A DNA stretch of 17,134 nt from RGIG1995 sp045126815 (GCA_045126815.1 JBGVPD010000043.1:1-17134); one strand, 5' to 3'. Numbered from the stretch's first letter, positions 5,860 to 13,336 are shown. Made by a program: numbers and translations. The notes: generated from the sequence alone by a model not told the origin.

Positions 5860-6633
5860 TTAGGAGAATTTATTTTTCAAACGCAAATTATCGGCAATCA
5901 TGGCGATAAATTCGCTGTTTGTGGGCTTACCTCTGTTATTTTGAATGGTGTATCCAAAATAAGAGTTCAAAGTATCGATATCGCCTCTGTCCCAAGCAAC
6001 TTCAATAGCGTGTCTTATTGCACGTTCAACTCTTGATGAAGTGGTAGAATATTTTTGTGCAACGGAAGGGTAGAGGATCTTTGTGATTGAATTTATAATG
6101 TTGTTGTCCTCAATCGCCATCATAATGGCTGTACGAAGATATTGATAACCTTTTATGTGTGCGGGAACTCCGATTTGATGTATAATTTTTGTTATCTGTG
6201 TTTCAATATCAATTTGATTAGACGGGGCTTTGTATCCGAAAGCGTCATTCTTGTTAAAACGGTTTTTGGAGCTGATTCTGATTATGCGTTCTTTAAGAGA
6301 AGCAAAGTCAAGCGGTTTTACGAGACAGTATTCAGCGCCCGCTTCCGTAGCTTCTGAAAAAATATTTTGATTGTTAACTACTGATACTACTATAAAAGAT
6401 GGAGGATTATCCATATCTTTTACGTTGTTTATAACTTTAATAGAGTCAAGCTTTGAAAGCCAAGCATCTATTATAACAACGTCGGGGCGGATAATTCTTA
6501 TTTTGTTTAAAGCATCTTCACCGTTTGATGCAAAGTCGATTTGTTTAAACCCCTGTCGGGAAAGGTTGTCCCTGCAGCTTGTGCGAAAATCGTAATTTTC
6601 GTCAGCAATTAATATTTTTATTGATTCTTCCAT
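5860..6633 (-). CDS. spo0A: Spo0A, sporulation master response regulator
   Basis: Spo0A integrates phosphorelay signals and switches on sporulation by binding 0A boxes. The protein has 257 residues from ATG 6633. The upstream in-frame GTG at 6645 overlaps the GGAG ribosome binding site and is unlikely as start. The receiver domain (about 1-120) keeps the acidic pair Asp11/Glu12, phosphoacceptor Asp56, Ser84 and Lys106, at the same positions as in B. subtilis. Odd points are Ser60 and Ser64 where most Spo0A receivers have Pro and Gly. The DNA-binding domain (about 150-257) is canonical: S-R-V-E-R-A-I-R-H-A-I-E-V-A-W recognition helix and K-P-T-N-S-E-F-I-A-M near the end. The gene is monocistronic between rluB and ytvI; spoIVB, its usual neighbour, is absent. 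A promoter and an upstream 0A box suggest autoregulation. Confidence 0.97.
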   Translation of the reverse strand: MEESIKILIADENYDFRTSCRDNLSRQGFKQIDFASNGEDALNKIRIIRPDVVIIDAWLSKLDSIKVINNVKDMDNPPSFIVVSVVNNQNIFSEATEAGAEYCLVKPLDFASLKERIIRISSKNRFNKNDAFGYKAPSNQIDIETQITKIIHQIGVPAHIKGYQYLRTAIMMAIEDNNIINSITKILYPSVAQKYSTTSSRVERAIRHAIEVAWDRGDIDTLNSYFGYTIQNNRGKPTNSEFIAMIADNLRLKNKFS

Positions 6634-6679
6634 TTTTTCACACACTCCGTATTTACTTTATTCTTAACTTGTTGAATAT

Positions 6680-6708
6680 ATATTACCATATTTTACCAAA
6701 TAATGCAA
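6680..6708 (-). promoter_or_regulatory. Sigma-A promoter of spo0A
   Basis: On the - strand TTGCAT (6708-6703) and TAATAT (6685-6680) are separated by 17 bp. Transcription would start near 6673, leaving a leader of about 40 nt that includes the GGAG ribosome binding site. Confidence 0.6.
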
Positions 6709-6742
6709 TACTTTCTTGAACAAAATAATTACTAAAATTTTC

Positions 6743-6749
6743 TGTCGAA
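6743..6749 (+). promoter_or_regulatory. 0A box (Spo0A binding site) upstream of spo0A
   Basis: TGTCGAA matches the 7-base core of the 0A box exactly. It sits about 35 bp upstream of the -35 of the spo0A promoter, near position -70 to -76 relative to the predicted start, in the only intergenic region upstream of spo0A. This suggests that Spo0A controls its own gene. Confidence 0.55.
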
Positions 6750-6840
6750 ATTAGTTCAAAACTACCAAAAATTACCAATCAAGGTTGGGAAATAGACAAT
6801 TAAGTAAAAAGTTTATGTATTTTTTGATTTTCAAACAAAT

Positions 6841-6871
6841 AAAAGTGTGCAGGAAAAAGTTGCACACTTTT
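6841..6871 (-). terminator. Terminator after rluB
   Basis: An 11-bp perfect stem (6841-6851 with 6861-6871), loop of 9 nt, lies 7 bp after the rluB stop. On the - strand the stem ends in TTTT, followed by ATTTGTTTG. It separates the long - strand gene series from the independently promoted spo0A. Confidence 0.8.
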
Positions 6872-6878
6872 GTAAGTT

Positions 6879-7598
6879 TTATGCTTTTTTCAGATATTCA
6901 ACCTGTGTTTTTGTCAGGTGTCTCCATTTGCCCGGAGCCAAGTCTCCGAGTTTGATGTTGCCGATAGCAACCCTCTGAAGTTTTGTTATTTCCAAATCTG
7001 TCTGTTCGCACATTTTTCGTATTTGCCTATTTCTGCCTTCAAAAAGCACCATACGAATAACGGTAAAATTATCTCTTCTTGTTATTATATCACATTCAAC
7101 GGGGCGTATCTCGTAGTCGTCAATTATCATGGGTTTACCCAAATTTTTAAGCTGTTCACCCGTTATCTCGCCCTTAACTTTAACGTGGTATATTTTTGGT
7201 ATACTGTGTTTGGGGTGGGTGAGCTTATTGGCAAGTTCTCCGTCGTTTGTAAAAAGCAAAAGTCCTTCCGAGTCCATATCAAGTCTGCCGATAGGGTATA
7301 CTCTTGTGTCCAGATCGTTTACAAGCTCGGCGACGCATTTTCTTGATTTTTCGTCTGAAAGGGTAGTCACGTAAGCTCTCGGCTTGTTTAGCATAATATA
7401 AACTTTTCTGTCGTTATTTTTTATTATAACGGGTTTGCCGTTATATGTAACCCGGTCTTTTCCGGGGATAATTTTTTGTCCGAGCTCGGCAGGAAGTCCG
7501 TTAACTTTTATTCTGCCTGATTGTATTTCTTTTTCTGCTGCTCTGCGGCTCATAATTCCTGCAGTAGACAAATATTTTTGAAGACGTATTTCTTCCAT
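6879..7598 (-). CDS. rluB: RluB-family 23S rRNA pseudouridine synthase
   Basis: The enzyme converts a uridine in helix 80 of 23S rRNA (U2605 in E. coli numbering) to pseudouridine. Its 239 residues fit the RluB/RsuA group. An S4 RNA-binding domain covers about 1-60 (R-L-Q-K-Y-L-S-T-A-G-I-M-S-R-R-A). The catalytic domain has the G-R-L-D-M-D-S-E-G-L-L-L motif with the nucleophile Asp107. The later F-E-G-R-N-R-Q-I-R-K-M-C motif is also typical. RluB, RluE, RluF and RsuA are hard to separate by eye; the neighbourhood (dacF, scpAB) is that of rluB in Firmicutes. It begins 14 bp after the end of the dacF frame and is the last gene before a terminator. Confidence 0.93.
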   Translation of the reverse strand: MEEIRLQKYLSTAGIMSRRAAEKEIQSGRIKVNGLPAELGQKIIPGKDRVTYNGKPVIIKNNDRKVYIMLNKPRAYVTTLSDEKSRKCVAELVNDLDTRVYPIGRLDMDSEGLLLFTNDGELANKLTHPKHSIPKIYHVKVKGEITGEQLKNLGKPMIIDDYEIRPVECDIITRRDNFTVIRMVLFEGRNRQIRKMCEQTDLEITKLQRVAIGNIKLGDLAPGKWRHLTKTQVEYLKKA

Positions 7599-7612
7599 AT
7601 AATATATAACTC

Positions 7613-8419
7613 CTAAATGAGACCAAATAACTTTTTCTTTTGAGGCTTTAGAGTTATCTCTGACTGTGAGATAAGATCAACTCTGCCAATTTCTTTCTCG
7701 TTATTGTAAAATACCGCTTGACCTATTACTTCTCCGTTTGTTATCGGGGCAAATAAAAATCTGCTCAAAATCAGTTCGCTTGTAATATTACAAGAGTCTT
7801 TTTCACAGGTGTATTTCAGTCCGTCAATATTTGTTACGGTTAAATAATCTGTATTTCCCCCGACTACGGGAACTTTGTAATTTAAGCTGTTAGGGGTTGC
7901 AAGAGTGTGTGTTACTATCTTGTCAAATCCATTATCGAGCATATTTTTGTGGTCATTCCAATCGTTTGGCGCATTGAGGGTTACGGCAATAAGGGTAGTA
8001 TCTCCCCTCTGCGCTGCCGAAACGAGACATCTTCCCGTTTTCTTTGTAAATCCCGTCTTTACGCCAATTGCCCCGTCGTATATTTTTAACAGTTTGTTGT
8101 GGTTAACGAGAACTCTTTTTCCCTCGTCGTTGTTTAATGGAATAATCGCTTTCTGTGTCGATACCATTTCTTTAAAAATATCGTTCTCAAGGGCATTTTT
8201 TGTTATAACTGCAAGTTCGTACGCGGTCGTATAGTGGTTTTCGTCGTAAAGACCGTGCGGGTTTGTAAAGTTTGAGTTGGAAAGTCCCATCTCTTTCGCC
8301 TTATCGTTCATAAGAGTGGCAAATTCTTCTACACTGCCCGACACTTCGAGAGCTATTGCTGTTGCCGCGTCGTTTGCGCTTTGCAATAAAAGTGCGTTTA
8401 AAAGCTGACGCATTGACAA
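7613..8419 (-). CDS. C-terminal fragment of the interrupted dacF
   Basis: This is the part after the premature stop, in the same frame. Possible restarts are TTG at 8419 and ATG at 8413, neither with a good ribosome binding site. It contains S-A-N and K-T-G but no signal peptide and no nucleophile serine. If made it would stay in the cytoplasm and be inactive. Confidence 0.55.
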   Translation of the reverse strand: MSMRQLLNALLLQSANDAATAIALEVSGSVEEFATLMNDKAKEMGLSNSNFTNPHGLYDENHYTTAYELAVITKNALENDIFKEMVSTQKAIIPLNNDEGKRVLVNHNKLLKIYDGAIGVKTGFTKKTGRCLVSAAQRGDTTLIAVTLNAPNDWNDHKNMLDNGFDKIVTHTLATPNSLNYKVPVVGGNTDYLTVTNIDGLKYTCEKDSCNITSELILSRFLFAPITNGEVIGQAVFYNNEKEIGRVDLISQSEITLKPQKKKLFGLI

Positions 8420-8422
8420 CTT

Positions 8423-8719
8423 TTAGCCTTTTGTGTGATATAACGAAGAACCTTCGATGGCTATCGCCTTGTCTGAAATATTTATATTTTCATCAAGAAG
8501 GTCCACGTCAGTCTCAGATAATGCAGTCAATGCGGTCATGATCTTTGTGGTACTTGCCATACCCATCTTTGTGTGAGCGTTTTTTTCGTAAACGATCTTA
8601 CCGCTGTATGCGTCTATCAGAACGGCGCTTTGTGCGGAAACGTCAAGAGCGTCCGCATTTAATTTAAACTGCATGAATATTAACACAAACGATATTAAGG
8701 TATATACAATTTTTTTCAT
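8423..8719 (-). CDS. N-terminal fragment of the interrupted dacF (98 aa)
   Basis: This is the part translated before the premature stop. It holds the signal peptide (hydrophobic residues about 3-17) and the nucleophile motif S56-T-T-K59, but lacks S-x-N and K-T-G, so it cannot be an active carboxypeptidase on its own. The start has GGAG 7 nt upstream of the ATG. Confidence 0.7.
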   Translation of the reverse strand: MKKIVYTLISFVLIFMQFKLNADALDVSAQSAVLIDAYSGKIVYEKNAHTKMGMASTTKIMTALTALSETDVDLLDENINISDKAIAIEGSSLYHTKG

Positions 8720-8751
8720 ATAATTACTCCGAATACAATATAGTTTTACTA

Positions 8752-8782
8752 TATTTATGGATCAAAAGAGTAAATTATATGC
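8752..8782 (-). promoter_or_regulatory. Possible sporulation (sigma-E-like) promoter before dacF
   Basis: In the 90-bp gap between ytfJ and dacF, the - strand has GCATATA (8782-8776), matching the sigma-E -35 consensus. After 16 bp comes CATAAATA (8759-8752), a partial match to CATACAnT. The spacer is 1-2 bp longer than usual. An overlapping sigma-A-like pair (TTGATC, 17 bp, TATATT) would start transcription inside the ribosome binding site and is less likely to serve dacF. Confidence 0.3.
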
Positions 8783-8809
8783 CAAATAAATGGATTGTAA
8801 ATATATACT

Positions 8810-9217
8810 TTATTCGCCTTTATTTTCTTTTACAAAAACGTTTTTGATTTTTTCAAGTATGTCGGGGCTTTTTTCGATGATGTTTCCGACAGTCGCAATC
8901 TTATTTGTAGTTGTATCGGGAATAGACATATTAAGAAGTTCAACTGTTCCGTCTGCCTTTATAACGAGGAAAGCCATAGGCGTTACTGCAACGCCTGTTC
9001 CGGAACCGCCACCGAAGTTGTTTGCTTTCTGGGCTTCAACTTTTTTTGAAGCGTAGTCAAGACCGCCGGATGCAAAGCCCATAGAGATTTTTGATACGGG
9101 AATAATTGTAATTCCGCCCTCTGTTGTTATGGGTTCGCCGATAACGGTGTTAGCTTCAACAATACCTTTAATGCTGTCAAGTGTCGTTTTGATTATATCG
9201 TTCTGTTTGCTATCCAT
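8810..9217 (-). CDS. ytfJ: YtfJ/GerW family sporulation protein
   Basis: The protein of 135 residues matches the YtfJ (GerW) family throughout. It has a helical N-terminus with G-I-V-E-A-N-T-V-I-G-E-P, then T-I-I-P-V-S-K-I-S-M-G-F-A-S-G-G. A glycine-rich turn follows (F-G-G-G-S-G-T-G-V-A-V-T-P), then a beta segment F-L-V-I-K-A-D-G and a C-terminal helix. In B. subtilis the protein is made in the forespore and is needed for normal germination response. It has no signal peptide. The start has an AAAGGAG ribosome binding site. It lies directly downstream of the DUF2953 gene ytfI, the same pair as in Bacillus, and upstream of dacF. Confidence 0.93.
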   Translation of the reverse strand: MDSKQNDIIKTTLDSIKGIVEANTVIGEPITTEGGITIIPVSKISMGFASGGLDYASKKVEAQKANNFGGGSGTGVAVTPMAFLVIKADGTVELLNMSIPDTTTNKIATVGNIIEKSPDILEKIKNVFVKENKGE

Positions 9218-9253
9218 AATAATTCTCCTTTTAGAGTATTTTTATCAATGTAT

Positions 9254-9910
9254 TTATTTAACTTGTTCTTTTTGTTGTTTTAAGTTTTTCTTAAGAAATG
9301 CAAATGCGAATTTAAAAGAAATAGAGAAAAGGTGCCAAACTCTGAGCCCTAACGTAAGATTAATTTTAGCCTCCGACGTCTCTGAAAGAAAGTCGGCATA
9401 TATATTGATACTGTCTTTGTTTTTAACGTCGACGTTCGTTATGTTTGAAAGCCATTCAACAATATATGAAGCCGTTTGTGAAACTCCCCCGTATATTATT
9501 GCCGTCTTTGACGGATCGTTAGTTGCTATTTTTATATAAAGTTTAATTATTTCAACTTTAAGATATCTTCCGAAAGGTGAAAGAACGTTGTCAAGGATTA
9601 TTTTTATAAGTTCAAGTATATCTTTAATTTTTTCACCTTTATCTTTTTGATGTTCGGACTGCCTTTTTTGCTTTTTCTGTTCTTTCTCTTGGTTTTTCTT
9701 TTTCAGCTTGTCCTGCCTTTTTTTTAGCTTTTTGGTTGAAAAGTCTTTTACTTTTAATTTCTTTTGTTTTTTTGGAATGATCGAGAAATTTAAAAATAGA
9801 ATTTTAACCTTTACAACAAATTCGTCATCGTAAGAAAGGCATACTCTTATTTTTAAAAACAAAAGGAATACAATAAATAAAGCTAGTATCAAAGGTATAA
9901 GGTACCACAT
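9254..9910 (-). CDS. ytfI: DUF2953 membrane-anchored protein (YtfI-like)
   Basis: The protein has 218 residues with one N-terminal membrane helix (about 2-19) and a short extracytoplasmic or cytoplasmic strand region. A very Lys/Gln/Glu-rich linker follows (about 47-92), probably helical or disordered. The C-terminal domain has the DUF2953 pattern, including A-I-I-Y-G-G-V and a late R-V-W-H-L-F. DUF2953 proteins are paired with ytfJ in many sporeformers and are thought to act in sporulation, but the biochemical role is unknown. A strong AGGAGG ribosome binding site lies 8 nt before the ATG. The gap to scpB is 39 bp and to ytfJ 36 bp, consistent with one operon. Confidence 0.85.
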   Translation of the reverse strand: MWYLIPLILALFIVFLLFLKIRVCLSYDDEFVVKVKILFLNFSIIPKKQKKLKVKDFSTKKLKKRQDKLKKKNQEKEQKKQKRQSEHQKDKGEKIKDILELIKIILDNVLSPFGRYLKVEIIKLYIKIATNDPSKTAIIYGGVSQTASYIVEWLSNITNVDVKNKDSINIYADFLSETSEAKINLTLGLRVWHLFSISFKFAFAFLKKNLKQQKEQVK

Positions 9911-9949
9911 AGTATTTCCTCCTGTTTACAAAAATTAATAAATAACAGA

Positions 9950-10588
9950 TCAGTTTATTTCTTGGGTTTCTTGTTCAGTCTGTTCGGGATCTTCTTGTTG
10001 GCTGTCGTTTATATCAAACGTAAGCATTTCAACAGAAGGGAGCTGGTCAAGAGAAGACAAACCGAAACAGCGGAGAAAGTCTAAAGTCGTTCCGTAAAGC
10101 GACGGTCTGCCGGGTACGTCAAGTCTGCCTTTTTTCTCGATAAGGTTCTTTTCCATAAGGAGTGCTACCGAGTATGAGCTGTCAAGTCCTCTTACCTGTT
10201 CTATGTATGCTCTTGTAACGGGCTGGTGATAAGCTATAATGGCAAGAACTTCAAGTGAAGAATTTGAGAGGTTTCCTCTGCCTTGCTTAATGCCGAGGGC
10301 TAATTTAACGTACGATTCGTATTCGCTTTTTGTGCAAAGCTGACACGCCTTATCAAACATAATAAGCTGAACACCGCGCGGGGTATCGCCATTATTGTAT
10401 TTTTCTTCGTAAAAGGATACTATCTCTTTTGCTTTTGATGGGGTGATTTCAAGAATATCCGCAAGTTTATCGTATGTAACGGGATGACCTGCCGCATATA
10501 ATACAGCTTCGATTATTTCAAGAGTTTTGTTTATGTCAAGTTCTTTCTTTTCTGTTTCTTGATTATTTATTTCGATTTCATTCTGCAT
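9950..10588 (-). CDS. scpB: ScpB, segregation and condensation protein B
   Basis: ScpB is the dimeric winged-helix partner of ScpA and SMC in the bacterial condensin. The 212 residues contain an N-terminal winged helix, about 24-90 (I-E-A-V-L-Y-A-A-G-H-P-V). A second one, about 107-175, carries the family signature E-V-L-A-I-I-A-Y-H-Q-P-V-T-R. G-R-P-x-L-Y-G-T-T and F-L-R-C-F-G-L follow. The tail (after about 190) is acidic and Gln-rich, as is common in ScpB. The start overlaps the end of scpA by 11 nt, suggesting coupled translation and equal dosing of the two subunits. Confidence 0.96.
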   Translation of the reverse strand: MQNEIEINNQETEKKELDINKTLEIIEAVLYAAGHPVTYDKLADILEITPSKAKEIVSFYEEKYNNGDTPRGVQLIMFDKACQLCTKSEYESYVKLALGIKQGRGNLSNSSLEVLAIIAYHQPVTRAYIEQVRGLDSSYSVALLMEKNLIEKKGRLDVPGRPSLYGTTLDFLRCFGLSSLDQLPSVEMLTFDINDSQQEDPEQTEQETQEIN

Positions 10589-11330
10589 CGTTTTTCACAG
10601 CCTTTCGAGTTGTGTTTAAGATAATAGTAAGTTCGCCGTTTTCGTTTTCTTCAAGTTCAATTCTTCTTGCCTTTGCAAGTTCAAGTATTGCCATAAAAGA
10701 CGCGACAAGCTCTGATCGGTTTTCGCATAAAAGCATTAAGTTATCAAAAGTGTCGTTTCCGTGTACGCGAAGTCTTTTCATAATACCGAGTATCTTTTCG
10801 GAAACCGATACCATTCTGCCTCTCAGTAACGGCGCAAACACTTTTTCAGGGGGAGAAGAATATAGTTTACTTCTGTTTATAAGTCTTACGAAAGCTTTTT
10901 GCAACAATTCCGAGTCCATATCCGTCGGAACCTCGTCTCGTTTAACAGGGAAAACGTCGCTTTCCTTTGCAAATCTGCCCGAATACTCAGAAAACATATC
11001 GTTGAGCAATACAGCTGCCTCTTTTGCTTTTTTGTATTCCAAAAGTGCAGCGGCAAGGGCAGCTCTCGGATCTTCTTCCTCTTCGTCTTCGGTCTTGGGG
11101 AAGAGCATACGGCTTTTAATGAGCATAAGCTCGGAAGCCATAGTAATAAATTCTCCCGCAATATCCATATCCATCTTTTCCATCATACTCAGATATTCCA
11201 TATACTGATCAAGGATAAGAGCTATGGGAATGTCGCAAATATCTATTTTGTTTTTCGTTATAAGCGAAAGCAGAAGGTCTAAAGGACCTTCAAATACTTC
11301 CAACTTAAATTTAGGCTTTGTTTCGGTCAT
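10578..11330 (-). CDS. scpA: ScpA, segregation and condensation protein A (kleisin)
   Basis: ScpA is the kleisin that bridges the SMC dimer heads and binds ScpB, organising and segregating the nucleoid. The 250 residues show the family N-terminus F-K-L-E-V-F-E-G-P-L-D-L-L-L (about 8-21) that contacts the SMC neck. A helical middle with an acidic stretch E-D-E-E-E-E-D-P follows, and then a C-terminal winged helix near 170-235 with L-L-C-E-N-R-S-E-L-V-A-S-F-M-A-I-L-E-L. The start overlaps the upstream M50 protease stop by 4 nt, and scpB starts before its end. Confidence 0.96.
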   Translation of the reverse strand: MTETKPKFKLEVFEGPLDLLLSLITKNKIDICDIPIALILDQYMEYLSMMEKMDMDIAGEFITMASELMLIKSRMLFPKTEDEEEEDPRAALAAALLEYKKAKEAAVLLNDMFSEYSGRFAKESDVFPVKRDEVPTDMDSELLQKAFVRLINRSKLYSSPPEKVFAPLLRGRMVSVSEKILGIMKRLRVHGNDTFDNLMLLCENRSELVASFMAILELAKARRIELEENENGELTIILNTTRKAVKNDAE

Positions 11331-12019
11331 AATATCAGTCCTATTACTAAATCAATCAAATATTGCATACCGCCGGATATACTTCCGACAATAAAGCTCA
11401 ACGGCGCATCAAGCAAACCGGTAAAGAGAGAGACCATAACGATTATCTGGATTATTTGCTCGTACTTCATTATTTTAAAATACAGTCTGTCGGGAAGGAA
11501 GATAAAAGCAATTCTCGAACCGTCAAGCGGCGGAACGGGGATAAGGTTAAATATCGCCAAAGACAGATTAAGATAATGAAAAAGATAGAAAAACTGAAGT
11601 ATCACCTGAATTAAATTCGTTACAAAAACCGTCGATGAAAGAAAACGGTTTACGTTCAAAATAACGATTACGTACATCGTGTTGTATAAAGCTAATCCAA
11701 TAAATGATAATATCAAATTAGATATTGGTCCCGCAAAAGCGGTTATTGCCATGCCTTTTCTCGGTTTATCGAAGTTTCTTGCGTTTACGGGGACGGGTTT
11801 TGCCCAGCCGAAGCCGAATAAAAGCATACATAATGTTCCGTAAAGGTCAAGATGTTTGGCAGGGTTAAGTGTCAGTCTTCCAAAGTTTCTTGCGGTGGAG
11901 TCGCCCATTTTATAGGCGGCATAACCGTGAGCAAACTCGTGGCACGAGAGTGCAAGTAAAACTATCGGAATACAAAGTAAAGCCGTTACAAAATCGCCTG
12001 ATAATAATGCGTCAATCAT
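11327..12019 (-). CDS. Site-2 protease family (M50B) membrane metalloprotease
   Basis: This 230-residue polytopic membrane protein has the zinc motif H27-E-F-A-H31 in the second hydrophobic segment. The third ligand motif P-P-L-D166-G-S-R follows a long hydrophobic stretch. R-L-T-L-N-P-x-K-H-L-D near 48-58 and A-G-P-I-S-N near 96 are typical of the short, PDZ-less group of M50 proteases (Rip/YwhC-like). These enzymes cut within the membrane; the substrate here is unknown. The same type of gene sits next to lysA/scpA in other Clostridia as I recall. It overlaps lysA by 4 nt upstream and scpA by 4 nt downstream. Five or six helices are likely. Confidence 0.92.
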   Translation of the reverse strand: MIDALLSGDFVTALLCIPIVLLALSCHEFAHGYAAYKMGDSTARNFGRLTLNPAKHLDLYGTLCMLLFGFGWAKPVPVNARNFDKPRKGMAITAFAGPISNLILSFIGLALYNTMYVIVILNVNRFLSSTVFVTNLIQVILQFFYLFHYLNLSLAIFNLIPVPPLDGSRIAFIFLPDRLYFKIMKYEQIIQIIVMVSLFTGLLDAPLSFIVGSISGGMQYLIDLVIGLIL

Positions 12020-13311
12020 AAATCGTTCCTCATTAGATCATCATAGCTTTCCCTTGCTACCGCTATTTGTTTTTTGTTCTTTGACAGCATAATAACGGGA
12101 GGACGGGGAAGTCTGTTGTAATTTGAAGCCATAGAGTAGTTGTATGCGCCCGTACACAAAATTGCCATAATATCGTCTCTTTCGGGGTGTGCTAACTTAA
12201 TATTTTCGGCAATAAGGTCTCCGCTTTCACAGCATCTTCCTGCTATGGTGCATTCATAATCAGGAGTCTTGTTTGCTTTGTTTGCGATGATCGCCGTGTA
12301 AAGCGACTGATAGAGAGCGTATCTCGGGTTGTCGGGCATACCTCCGTCAATGGAAACGTATTTTTTAAATCCTCTTATTTCTTTAACGCTTCCAACGGTG
12401 TAAAGTGTCATTCCCGCCGCAGCAACGAGAGAACGTCCCGGCTCCATAAGGATTATAGGCATTTTTATGCCGCTTTTTTCAACGTAAGCTTTAATTTTCT
12501 GTGCTATTTTATTTATGTTTTCTCTATAGTCGATAACAGGGTCTTCTTCAATGTAACGGACACCCATACCGCCTCCGAGATTAAGGATCTTAGCTTCAAA
12601 AGATGTTTCGTCTTTTATCTGTTTAATAAACTTGATCATTATTTCGGCTGCATCCGTAAAAGGTTCACATTCAAATATCTGCGAACCTATATGGCAGTGT
12701 AAGCCTTCAAGGATAATATTATCTAAAGCGAGGGCGTTCTTTACTATTTCCATAGCCTGACCCGTTTCGATAGCCGAACCGAACTTTGAGTCGACGTTGC
12801 CTGTAATAACCGCCTTATGCGTATGAGGGTCAATTCCGGGGGTAATACGAAGAAGAATCTTTTGTTTTATTCCTCTTTCGCTGCACTGTCTGTTAAGTTC
12901 AGTAAGTTCTTCTTGATTGTCGACAACAAAATAACCGATTTTGCAGTCAAGGGCTAAAGATATGTCGCTGACAGTCTTATTGTTTCCGTGGAAAAATACT
13001 TTCTCCATAGGAAAGTTTGATTTATAAACGGTATAAAGTTCTCCGCCCGAAACGACGTCACAGCCGATACCCTCTTCGTTTACTATTTCGTATATCTTCT
13101 TGCAAGAGAAGGCCTTACTTGCATAAAGGGGCATACTGCCTTTGCCGAAGTTTTCTTCAAGGGCATTCTTATATGCTCGGCAGTTTTCTCTTATAAGGTC
13201 TTCGTCCATAAAGTATGCGGGTGTTCCGTATTCTTTTGCCAATTCGACCGTGTCGTATCCTACAAAAGTTAAGTTACCCTTTTCGTTTATTCCGAGATTG
13301 TTGTGTAACAT
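12016..13311 (-). CDS. lysA: LysA, diaminopimelate decarboxylase
   Basis: The enzyme decarboxylates meso-diaminopimelate to L-lysine with pyridoxal phosphate, the last step of lysine synthesis. The 431 residues fit the fold III decarboxylases. The PLP lysine is Lys66 in Y-A-S-K-A-F, H-I-G-S-Q is at 207-211, the phosphate-binding G-G-G at 246-248 and E-P-G-R at 290-293. The active-site Cys361 is in C-E-S-G-D and Tyr390/392 lie in G-A-Y-N-Y-S-M. All catalytic residues are present. The start has a GGAG ribosome binding site 7 nt before the ATG. No lysine riboswitch is visible in the 25-bp gap upstream, so expression probably follows the operon. Confidence 0.96.
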   Translation of the reverse strand: MLHNNLGINEKGNLTFVGYDTVELAKEYGTPAYFMDEDLIRENCRAYKNALEENFGKGSMPLYASKAFSCKKIYEIVNEEGIGCDVVSGGELYTVYKSNFPMEKVFFHGNNKTVSDISLALDCKIGYFVVDNQEELTELNRQCSERGIKQKILLRITPGIDPHTHKAVITGNVDSKFGSAIETGQAMEIVKNALALDNIILEGLHCHIGSQIFECEPFTDAAEIMIKFIKQIKDETSFEAKILNLGGGMGVRYIEEDPVIDYRENINKIAQKIKAYVEKSGIKMPIILMEPGRSLVAAAGMTLYTVGSVKEIRGFKKYVSIDGGMPDNPRYALYQSLYTAIIANKANKTPDYECTIAGRCCESGDLIAENIKLAHPERDDIMAILCTGAYNYSMASNYNRLPRPPVIMLSKNKKQIAVARESYDDLMRNDL

Positions 13312-13336
13312 ATATATTCTCCGTATTGCTTGAAAA

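Larger units (their letters stand above)
7613..8719 (-). pseudogene. dacF: DacF-type D-alanyl-D-alanine carboxypeptidase interrupted by one in-frame TAA
   Basis: The intact gene would encode a 368-residue serine D,D-carboxypeptidase (peptidase family S11), which trims the terminal D-Ala of peptidoglycan stem peptides. A signal peptide is visible at about 1-24. The S-x-x-K motif is S56-T-T-K59, the S-x-N motif S114-A-N116 and the K-T-G motif 221-223, followed by a C-terminal beta domain. A TAA at 8425-8423 interrupts the frame at residue 99, in H-T-K-G-[stop]-K-L-S-M-R-Q. Family members usually have Glu at that place (G-E-K-L-S-M), so one G-to-T change of GAA explains it. The frame and both flanks are otherwise intact, with no other damage. 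It is either a very recent mutation, a sequence error or a recoded stop. A ribosome binding site (GGAG) precedes the ATG at 8719. Confidence 0.9.

Noticed and set aside
6634..6645. GTG start for Spo0A four codons upstream
   Set aside because: This GTG overlaps the GGAG ribosome binding site. ATG 6633 gives Asp56 and Lys106 at canonical numbers.
10612..11208. 198-codon + strand frame opposite scpA
   Set aside because: It is a Ser-rich shadow of the Glu/Asp/Leu-rich scpA coding strand. scpA is certain.
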